NCBI GenBank assembly: GCA_041664945.1
Contig: JBAYJY010000244.1
Span: 1-5,637, forward strand
From: JBAYJY01 sp041664945
GTDB taxonomy: Bacteria > UBP15 > UBA6099
Direction of reading: 5' to 3'
Length of the DNA stretch: 5,637 bases
The translations under genes were made by a program, and so were the position numbers. Shown in pieces: positions 1-5,421 of this stretch (positions are counted from its first letter, which is position 1; the number at the start of each line of letters is the position of its first letter). Under the pieces are notes generated by a model. The model did no database searches, was not told where the DNA came from, and was given only the letters and a program-made list of their open reading frames with translations.

Positions 1-229
1 CGCCGTCGCCGGACGGATAGCGGTTGATGTGACGCTCGTTAATTGCACGGCCGAGTTCTTTTCTGACAGCTTCCGGCACAGGCAAATCAGGACTTCCCAT
101 ACCCATGTCTATGATGTCAACGCCCCGCATCCTCGCCTCGTTTTTCGACCGGTTGATCACCGTAAAAACGTATGGCGGCAGTTTGCTTATTCTGTTTGAC
201 TGCATGTTTTCAATGTCTAACTTACCCAT
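1..229 (-). CDS. Class I/II PLP-dependent aminotransferase, N-terminal fragment (AlaC/DapL type)
   Basis: This is the first 76 codons of a gene that runs off the left edge of the window. Family members move an amino group between an amino acid and a 2-oxo acid using pyridoxal phosphate in the cytoplasm. The visible part has the typical N-terminus of the AlaC (alanine transaminase) / DapL (LL-diaminopimelate aminotransferase) group: an R-I-x-x-L-P-P-Y-V-F segment near residues 13-22, then G-V-D-I-I-D-M-G-M-G-S-P-D at about 36-48, followed by P-x-P-E-A-V and an R-Y-P-S-G-D-G stretch at the edge. The ATG at 229-227 is preceded by AGAGGA (243-238 on the minus strand) with an 8-nt spacing, which supports this start. 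The PLP lysine and the substrate-binding arginine lie outside the window, so the substrate cannot be told. The gene is divergent from the mutase operon. Family assignment is firm; AlaC versus DapL is open. Confidence 0.87.
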   Translation of the reverse strand, partial: MGKLDIENMQSNRISKLPPYVFTVINRSKNEARMRGVDIIDMGMGSPDLPVPEAVRKELGRAINERHINRYPSGDG

Positions 230-316
230 TTCTCAAATCCTCTCATTCAATAAAGCCATCCGGCCTAGCCCCCGCCGTTCCGAAGCCAAATCCGCCTCGC
301 ATCCGCGCACGGCGCT

Positions 317-351
317 TCCTGATATTGTAACATTACAATCCAAAATGCCTA
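317..351 (-). promoter_or_regulatory. Candidate promoter for the aminotransferase gene
   Basis: On the minus strand, a TAGGCA -35-like hexamer (351-346, 4 of 6 matches to TTGACA) lies 16 bp before a TACAAT -10-like hexamer (329-324, 5 of 6). Transcription would start near 317, giving a leader of roughly 90 nt. The -10 lies inside the perfect palindrome at 324-339. The -35 is weak and the call rests on sequence match alone. Confidence 0.33.
324..339. promoter_or_regulatory. Perfect 16-bp palindrome, candidate operator
   Basis: ATTGTAA and TTACAAT are exact reverse complements separated by CA, giving 7-bp arms with a 2-bp centre. The size and symmetry suit a dimeric helix-turn-helix repressor site. 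It covers the -10 of the proposed aminotransferase promoter. No regulator gene is in the window and I cannot assign a regulator family. Confidence 0.45.
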
Positions 352-379
352 TAAGTAAATATAAATTGTGTTTTACTTA
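352..379. promoter_or_regulatory. Inverted repeat TAAGTAAA-N12-TTTACTTA overlapping the meaB -35
   Basis: The 8-bp arms at 352-359 and 372-379 are exact reverse complements with a 12-bp AT-rich spacer. The right arm contains the proposed -35 hexamer of the meaB promoter (372-377), so a protein bound here would be expected to block RNA polymerase. The arms are AT-rich, so chance symmetry in AT-rich DNA is a real alternative. Confidence 0.38.
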
Positions 380-407
380 ACATTCCATTATCGGTATAAT
401 GGACACG
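372..407 (+). promoter_or_regulatory. Sigma70-type promoter for the meaB-mutase operon
   Basis: A perfect TATAAT -10 (395-400) lies 17 bp downstream of TTTACT (372-377, 4 of 6 matches to TTGACA). Expected transcription start is near 407, leaving a leader of about 97 nt before the meaB ATG. The leader shows no cobalamin-riboswitch B12 box and no strong hairpin that I can see. Confidence 0.6.
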
Positions 408-503
408 GTTTTTGATGCGGCGCCGGCTGTCACAATATTTTGATTTCACGATACGCAATCCGGGATAGGCAACATAGCTGCATTCGGAAAAGGCACATCT
501 GTA

Positions 504-1472
504 ATGAAAAAAAACACTCAAAACACGAAAGAGCTGATAGGTAAAATGTTTCAGGGCAACGTGCGCGCGCTTTCACGTTTGATGACGCTCGTCGAGAACC
601 GTCCTGAAGCCCTGCCGGAGGTAATGAGCGAAATATACAACCGCCGGAAACCGGCTCGGCGTGTCGGGCTTTCCGGCCCCCCCGGCGCAGGAAAAAGCAC
701 TCTGCTCTCAAATCTCATTCAGGCGGGTTTGCGCGGCGGCAAGCAAGTCAGCGCTCTGTGTATCGATCCGACATCGCCTCTTTCCGGCGGCGCTATTCTC
801 GGCGACCGGATCAGAATGGCAAACACATTCAATTCAAAAGACGTTTTCATTCGGAGCGTTGCCTCCGGCGACAGTCTCGGCGGCCTCGCAGAAGCCACAA
901 AATACCATACCCTGCTCCTTGAAGCTTTCGGCTCCGATCTCGTTCTCATTGAGACGGTCGGGCTCGGCCAGGTTGGCTATGACATCCGCAACATAGCTGA
1001 AACGCTGATCCTGATACTTGTTCCTGAATCGGGCGACACCGTCCAGATATTGAAATCCGGCATTATTGAACTTGCTGATATCATTGTCATAAACAAATCG
1101 GACCGCTCCGGCGCCGACGAGATCGCGGCGACTCTCGAAATGACGTTCGATGAGCCGCGCGACGGATGGCGAATACCTGTTATCAAGGCCTCAGCCCGCG
1201 AAGATATCGGCACCGATGACATTATCATCGCTCTCGACGCACACTATGAATATTTAAATAATTCAGGACGTCTGGAAGTTTACCGCGACCCGGCCGCAGA
1301 CCTGCGCGAAGCGGTTGAGTTCCAGTTTCAGAGGCGAATGCGCGGCGGACTGCTCGAAAACCACACGGACGCCGCCGCGATTGCAAAAACAGTTATTTCC
1401 GGCGATAAAGACCCTTATACTGCATCTGTCGAAATAATGAATCTTTTGATCGAAGGTAAAAACAATGGCTGA
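504..1472 (+). CDS. meaB: MeaB/ArgK/MMAA-family GTPase, chaperone of a B12-dependent acyl-CoA mutase
   Basis: This 322-residue protein has the usual length of MeaB. The family is cytoplasmic P-loop GTPases that gate loading of adenosylcobalamin into the mutase and protect it from inactivation. Visible motifs are Walker A G-P-P-G-A-G-K-S-T (58-66), as in human MMAA; D-P-T-S-x-x-x-G-G-A-I-L-G-D-R (88-102); F-I-R-S-V-A-S-G-D-S-L-G-G-L-A (115-129); E-T-V-G-L-G-Q (150-156 region); the loop P-E-S-G-D-x-x-Q-x-x-K (174-184), matching switch III of MeaB and keeping its Lys; and the base-specificity motif N-K-S-D (197-200). The C-terminus carries the family's D-P-Y-x-A (303-307) in the dimer-forming tail. 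Two loops depart from the common form: S-G-D where T-R-G is frequent, and Q-V-G-Y where Q-S-E-x is frequent. The ATG at 504 follows a modest GGAAAAGG site ending 10 nt upstream. The 3' end overlaps the mutase start by 8 bp, indicating an operon. Confidence 0.93.
   Translation: MKKNTQNTKELIGKMFQGNVRALSRLMTLVENRPEALPEVMSEIYNRRKPARRVGLSGPPGAGKSTLLSNLIQAGLRGGKQVSALCIDPTSPLSGGAILGDRIRMANTFNSKDVFIRSVASGDSLGGLAEATKYHTLLLEAFGSDLVLIETVGLGQVGYDIRNIAETLILILVPESGDTVQILKSGIIELADIIVINKSDRSGADEIAATLEMTFDEPRDGWRIPVIKASAREDIGTDDIIIALDAHYEYLNNSGRLEVYRDPAADLREAVEFQFQRRMRGGLLENHTDAAAIAKTVISGDKDPYTASVEIMNLLIEGKNNG
1453..1464 (+). promoter_or_regulatory. Ribosome binding site for the mutase inside meaB
   Basis: AAGG at 1453-1456 lies 8 nt before the mutase ATG at 1465 and within the last codons of meaB. 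Because the two reading frames overlap by 8 bp (1465-1472), ribosomes finishing meaB would sit on this site. Coupled translation of chaperone and mutase is therefore likely. Confidence 0.6.
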
Positions 1473-3066
1473 CGAAACAAAGAACCGTGAATTCACATCT
1501 CTTTCTGGCAAGCCGATAAAACCCCTTTACACGAAAGAGGATTTAGCTGATTTCGATTCGTGCCGCGACCTCGGCGCCCCGTCGGAATTTCCGTACACAC
1601 GCGGCGTATATGACTCGATGTACCGCGGGCGTCTGTGGACTATGCGCCTTTTTTCCGGATTCGGCACATCGGTTGAGACCAACGAGCGATATAAATTCCT
1701 GTTGAAACAGGGACAGACCGGCCTCAGCGTCGCGTTCGACATGCCGACTCTAATGGGCTACGACTCGGACCACCCAATGTCGAGAGGCGAAGTCGGCCGC
1801 TGCGGCGTCGCTATCTGCACGCTCGACGACATGGAGACGCTTTTCAGCGAAATCCCGCTGGATAAAGTCACAACATCCATGACAATTAACGGGCCTGCGT
1901 CTATTCTGCTGGCGCTTTACATCGCGGTCGCGAGAAAACAGAATGTTTCACTCGACAAGATAGGGGGAACGATCCAAAACGACATCCTTAAAGAGTATAT
2001 GGCCCAGAACTCGTGGATTTTCCCGCCCGAGCAATCGCTTCGAGTTATTACGGACATATTCTCATATTGCGCGAAAGAAGTTCCGCGCTGGAACACGATA
2101 AGCATAAGCGGATACCACATACGTGAGGCCGGCGCTACCGCGCAACAGGAACTCGCGTTCACGCTCCTTAACGGACTTATGTACGCGCAGCGCGGCGTCG
2201 ATGCCGGATTGAATATCGACGATTTCGCGCCGAGGCTCTCTTTCTTCTTCGATGCTCATCTGGACTTCTTCGAAGAAATCGCGAAATTCCGCGCTGCGCG
2301 CCGGATCTGGGCGCGAGAGGTTAAAAAGCGGTTCAACCCGAGCGACCCTAAATCCCTCCTGCTTCGTTTCCACACTCAGACAGCGGGCGTTTCTCTAACA
2401 GCTGAGGAACCGGAAAACAATATAGTGCGCACTGCATACGAGGCATTGTCGGCGGTTCTGGGCGGCACACAGTCGCTGCACACGAATTCGATGGACGAGG
2501 TTTTAGCTCTGCCGACGGAAAAAGCGGCGCTGATCGCGTTGCGGACACAGCAGATTTTGGCTTTCGAGACTGAAGTCTCCAATACAATCGATCCGCTTGC
2601 CGGTTCATATTATGTTGAAGCGATGACGGACGAAATGGAAAAAGCATTTTATGCCTACGACGAGAAAGTCGAGAAAATGGGCGGAGTGCTCAAGGCGCTG
2701 GATCAGGCATTTTTCCAAAAGGAAATAGCGGATTCTGCGTTCCGCTACCAAAAAGCGCTTGAAGAGAAACGCAAGTTTCAAGTCGGAGTCAACGTTTTCA
2801 ACAGAGGCGAGCAGGCAAAGATTGAATTGCTGAAGATAGGCGCGGAAACTGAGGAAAGACAGGTCGAACGGGTAGAAAGATTCAAATCGAAACGAAACAA
2901 AGCGGCGGCAAATAATAAGCTTGAAGAGTTGAAGAAAGCCGCGGCAGGAACGGAAAATCTCATGCCGTTGATTGTGAACTCTATAGAATCTCACGCAACG
3001 CTCGGAGAGATTATTCAGGCGCTGAAAGACACTTTCGGAATTTATAAAGAACGGTTGTTCCTGTAA
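1465..3066 (+). CDS. Adenosylcobalamin-dependent acyl-CoA mutase large subunit, isobutyryl-CoA mutase (IcmA)-like by active-site residues
   Basis: This 533-residue protein is the catalytic TIM-barrel subunit of the methylmalonyl-CoA mutase family, which performs radical carbon-skeleton rearrangement of acyl-CoA thioesters in the cytoplasm. Family marks in order are R-G-V-Y-x-S-M-Y-R-G-R-L-W-T-M-R (46-61), G-L-S-V-A-F-D-M-P-T (86-95), G-T-I-Q-N-D-I-L-K-E (168-177), S-G-Y-H-I-R-E-A-G-A-T (215-225, with the catalytic His218 equivalent to His244 of P. shermanii), F-A-P-R-L-S-F-F-F-D-A-H (254-265), R-F-H-T-Q-T-A-G (301-308) and G-G-T-Q-S-L-H-T-N (333-341). The carboxylate-binding Tyr89 and Arg207 of methylmalonyl-CoA mutase align to Phe63 and Gln181, the pair known in isobutyryl-CoA mutase. 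The chain ends after A-T-L-G-E-I (511-516) with no B12-binding domain (no D-x-H-x-x-G), so a separate small subunit is needed and is not in the window. Family call is firm; substrate is inferred. Confidence 0.93.
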   Translation: MADETKNREFTSLSGKPIKPLYTKEDLADFDSCRDLGAPSEFPYTRGVYDSMYRGRLWTMRLFSGFGTSVETNERYKFLLKQGQTGLSVAFDMPTLMGYDSDHPMSRGEVGRCGVAICTLDDMETLFSEIPLDKVTTSMTINGPASILLALYIAVARKQNVSLDKIGGTIQNDILKEYMAQNSWIFPPEQSLRVITDIFSYCAKEVPRWNTISISGYHIREAGATAQQELAFTLLNGLMYAQRGVDAGLNIDDFAPRLSFFFDAHLDFFEEIAKFRAARRIWAREVKKRFNPSDPKSLLLRFHTQTAGVSLTAEEPENNIVRTAYEALSAVLGGTQSLHTNSMDEVLALPTEKAALIALRTQQILAFETEVSNTIDPLAGSYYVEAMTDEMEKAFYAYDEKVEKMGGVLKALDQAFFQKEIADSAFRYQKALEEKRKFQVGVNVFNRGEQAKIELLKIGAETEERQVERVERFKSKRNKAAANNKLEELKKAAAGTENLMPLIVNSIESHATLGEIIQALKDTFGIYKERLFL

Positions 3067-3081
3067 ATCTAAGACTTGACC

Positions 3082-3103
3082 CCGCAAGTGATGAACTTCG
3101 CGG
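3082..3103 (+). other. Hairpin in the 3' UTR of the mutase gene
   Basis: CCGCAAGT (3082-3089) pairs with ACTT-GCGG (3095-3103) across a 5-nt loop, with one bulged C at 3099. No T-run follows on either strand, so it is not an intrinsic terminator by itself. It could protect the transcript's 3' end or simply be chance. Confidence 0.35.
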
Positions 3104-3117
3104 TATAGAAAAATGGC

Positions 3118-3152
3118 AAAAAAAAGCGCGGCGATGAAACCGCGCTTTTTTT
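3118..3152. terminator. Bidirectional intrinsic terminator between convergent genes
   Basis: GCGCGG (3126-3131) pairs exactly with CCGCGC (3140-3145) around an 8-nt loop. The core is flanked by a run of A (3118-3125) and a run of T (3146-3152), which extend the stem and supply the U-tract on both strands. It sits between the mutase stop (3066) and the stop of the minus-strand barrel gene (3170), so it can end transcription from both sides. Confidence 0.88.
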
Positions 3153-3169
3153 GTTTTAATTATTTACGT

Positions 3170-5269
3170 TTAGAATTCCACTTGATAGCCGAGTTCGACG
3201 TTTTGCTCGTCGTAGGAACGGCCGCCGTTCGAAGCTTCGCGGTACTGTTTATCATAGTTAACCAGTTCGAGGGAAAGCTTTTTCTTCTGAGAAAGATAAT
3301 ACATAAAAGTTATAGTCTGCTGTTGTTCGATCTGATCCGCGGTCAGAGTGGTTCCGAAACTGTCTGTTGTATACGTCTTTCTTGCCGTGTGGCGCGCGTT
3401 CAGATTTGTGATGAATTTGAACGGGATGATGTTGAGCTGGAGAGCAAGCGAATCGGTTTTGGTCCGGGAACTGGATAAAGTTGTTGAAATACTTTTCGAC
3501 TTGTTAAGCGAATCGTTGGCAGAAAGCGTCGCGAGGTCGGTGAATCTCGTCGAAAAGTTCCAGTTAGTCGTGTCCGAGCGAAGCATATAATCGGACGCCG
3601 CTGTCGAATAGGAATAGCGGTCAATATCGTAGCGTGAAAGATTCGAGGATAGCCTCGTACCGGTGAACAGGTCCGTGTTATGGAATTCCTTGACGATGTT
3701 TGCGCTCGCGGAAGTCGACTCATTGCGCTGAATGCCGGGAATACCGAGATCGAATTTGTCTGACCTGCCGTAAAGTTTGCTGTAGTTCATAGTGACTTGC
3801 GGCAGCACCCAGCCGTAATTCAGCCTAACCGACGAAACTGAATTTGTAGTCTCATCCGTGATGTTGTTCGTTGCGTTGTGGTGCAGATTGTTTTGGTATG
3901 AATCGTAGAAAGTTGAAAAAACGAATTTGTTTGTCTTGTTCTTGAATTTGAAATCAAGATAGGCGCCTTCCCGGTCTTTTTCAGTGAAAGAGCCGAGAAC
4001 TGTCGGATTGAAGTAAGGTCCGATACTCCTGCCGCCGAGTTCGAACGAGTAGTTGATATTAGGCTTGTAAGAAATGACAGCCTTAACGGCTGAGTCGAAT
4101 TCATTTGTCCTTATGAGCGATCCGTTTTCGCTGTGTTTGTTCGCAACGACATCGGAAGCGATTGAGAGGTCGGAATTGAACGTATATCTGTGTCCGAAGC
4201 TATAAATGTAATCAGATGCGGGAACAGTCGTAATGCCGGGCACAGCATATTCTTTTGTCCTAATTGTGATCAATCTAAAAGCGTTCGTGTTTGAAACTTT
4301 TGAGTCAAGTTTCAAACCGTAAGAACTGCGGCGAATTCTGCCGTCCTGCGGTTCCTGAGAGCGGCCGGAGAACACAGACAAATTGTTTGTTTTGCTTAAT
4401 TCATGCTTCAACTGAATTCCGCGCAGTTGGATGCCGTTGATAGTCAGGGCCGAGAAATCGCGGGAGGTCAGGTAAAAATCGCCCATGCTGATGTCATTAT
4501 TCTTTGCATCAACATATCTGAAGTTAAATCTGTCGTTAGCGCGACCGGTGATTTCTTCGACAGAGCGGTCGTAGTGTCCCGTAAGGGTTTTCCCATAGAA
4601 TCTGTCTGTAAAATCAAAAGTTCCAGTTGTGTTGACCGCTTCCTTGTATTTAATGTCAGAATCCGTGCAATTCGCGCAACTGATGGCGCGCGTTCCATTG
4701 TCGAGGTTGATGCTCCTTATTTTGACAAGATATCTTCCGGTTGTTGAGGGAGTCGCCTGCTTGCTTCCAACGGGTGGTTTCTTGCCTGAAGGAGCTACTC
4801 CCACCGCCGCTTTGGAACCGATAGCGAAAGACCATGATATCGGCGAGATAGGGGCCGGCGAAGAACATTTTGGCGCGCTCCAACTGCAACCCGGTTCGTT
4901 TGTGCATGAAGTGGAATCGGTGTATTTCTGACACACCTGCTGAAATGTAATTAAAACATTATGATTCCCTGCTGTCAGAGCCATCTGGGGGGTATAAAAA
5001 ATATACTCCAACCCAATTTGTGTCTCTGCGGTTACATCGCTTCCGTCTATAAAAAGTTTGATTGTGTCCGGATCAAGCGGAGGCGTAGGCATTGGCAGTT
5101 TTACGCCTATCATCGGCATTGTGTCGACAACTGTCTCTCCAGGCAAAGGATTCAGGATGCTGCTTCCGCCCGCTGACGAGTCTTTCTGAATTCCCTGCGC
5201 GAGGGTATGCGCTGATATCAGCAGCGCCGCAAAAATAATTGTTATCAGACAACTTTTAATCTTCCTCAT
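3170..5269 (-). CDS. Secreted outer-membrane beta-barrel protein with N-terminal Ig-like domain, function unknown
   Basis: This is a 699-residue protein I do not recognise by name. Residues 1-24 are a Sec signal peptide (K-I-K, hydrophobic core 7-20, likely cut after T-L-A24). Residues about 38-150 look like a bacterial Ig-like domain: N-P-L-P-G-E-T-V (40-47), L-D-P-D-T-I-K-L-F-I-D-G-S-D-V-T (65-80), L-T-A-G-N-H-N-V (98-105) and a closing S-W-S-F-A-I strand (145-150). A four-Cys segment (C113, C122, C128, C135, with G-C-S-W) is inserted before that last strand. A Pro/Ser/Lys-rich linker (155-178) and a C198-x-x-C201 pair follow. From about 180 to the end, alternating polar/hydrophobic strands rich in Asn, Ser, Thr and Tyr suggest a large outer-membrane barrel. 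It ends V-E-L-G-Y-Q-V-E-F, a typical C-terminal signal with terminal Phe for the BAM machinery. The ATG has a strong GAGGTG site 5 nt upstream. There is no lipobox, so it is not a lipoprotein. Confidence 0.82.
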   Translation of the reverse strand: MRKIKSCLITIIFAALLISAHTLAQGIQKDSSAGGSSILNPLPGETVVDTMPMIGVKLPMPTPPLDPDTIKLFIDGSDVTAETQIGLEYIFYTPQMALTAGNHNVLITFQQVCQKYTDSTSCTNEPGCSWSAPKCSSPAPISPISWSFAIGSKAAVGVAPSGKKPPVGSKQATPSTTGRYLVKIRSINLDNGTRAISCANCTDSDIKYKEAVNTTGTFDFTDRFYGKTLTGHYDRSVEEITGRANDRFNFRYVDAKNNDISMGDFYLTSRDFSALTINGIQLRGIQLKHELSKTNNLSVFSGRSQEPQDGRIRRSSYGLKLDSKVSNTNAFRLITIRTKEYAVPGITTVPASDYIYSFGHRYTFNSDLSIASDVVANKHSENGSLIRTNEFDSAVKAVISYKPNINYSFELGGRSIGPYFNPTVLGSFTEKDREGAYLDFKFKNKTNKFVFSTFYDSYQNNLHHNATNNITDETTNSVSSVRLNYGWVLPQVTMNYSKLYGRSDKFDLGIPGIQRNESTSASANIVKEFHNTDLFTGTRLSSNLSRYDIDRYSYSTAASDYMLRSDTTNWNFSTRFTDLATLSANDSLNKSKSISTTLSSSRTKTDSLALQLNIIPFKFITNLNARHTARKTYTTDSFGTTLTADQIEQQQTITFMYYLSQKKKLSLELVNYDKQYREASNGGRSYDEQNVELGYQVEF

Positions 5270-5274
5270 AAATC

Positions 5275-5280
5275 CACCTC
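5275..5280 (-). promoter_or_regulatory. Strong Shine-Dalgarno for the barrel protein
   Basis: GAGGTG on the minus strand (5280-5275) is followed by 5 nt and the ATG at 5269-5267. It is the best anti-16S match in the window and fixes the start, giving a complete signal peptide directly after it. Confidence 0.8.
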
Positions 5281-5299
5281 ATAAAAAATATTGTTATTT

Positions 5300-5335
5300 T
5301 CGCACTTTTTTATCACACATAAGTAACAAAATCAA
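5300..5335 (-). promoter_or_regulatory. Candidate promoter of the barrel gene
   Basis: On the minus strand, TTGATT (5335-5330, 4 of 6 matches to TTGACA) is separated by 17 bp from TAAAAA (5312-5307, 4 of 6). A TGA immediately before it forms an extended -10. Transcription would start near 5300, about 30 nt before the ATG. The region is very AT-rich, so other placements are possible. Confidence 0.4.
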
Positions 5336-5421
5336 TATATATAAAAAAAATTTTATATCACATATATACAGACATTCTATTTTTGAAATACATATTTCTA
5401 AAAAATGGATAAAACAATTTG

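Noticed and set aside
105..380. A 91-codon plus-strand frame over the left edge
   Set aside because: It is antisense to the aminotransferase N-terminus, which has clear family motifs, and runs into the divergent promoter region.
407..503. Cobalamin riboswitch in the leader of the B12-dependent operon
   Set aside because: The leader is only about 97 nt, shorter than a typical cobalamin riboswitch. I find no B12-box-like sequence and no strong set of paired stems.
504..3066. An IcmF-type fusion broken by a frameshift
   Set aside because: IcmF order is B12 domain, G-domain, mutase. Here no B12 domain exists upstream. The GTPase has its own MeaB-type C-terminal tail and the mutase its own ribosome binding site, so these are two normal genes.
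3113..3723. Plus-strand and alternative minus-strand open frames across the barrel gene
   Set aside because: They lie opposite or out of frame to a 699-codon gene with signal peptide, ribosome binding site and C-terminal Phe. Their translations are of low complexity without family motifs.
5247..5251. Lipobox cysteine (C7) in the barrel protein's signal peptide
   Set aside because: C7 lies before the hydrophobic core rather than after it, so it cannot be a lipoprotein cleavage cysteine. A signal peptidase I site after A24 fits better.
5380..5403. AT-only hairpin (GAAAT-ACAT-ATTTC with flanking T and A runs) as terminator of the sugar transferase gene
   Set aside because: The stem has no G+C core beyond one pair, and the T-run is on the 5' side when read on either strand. 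It does not fit an intrinsic terminator.
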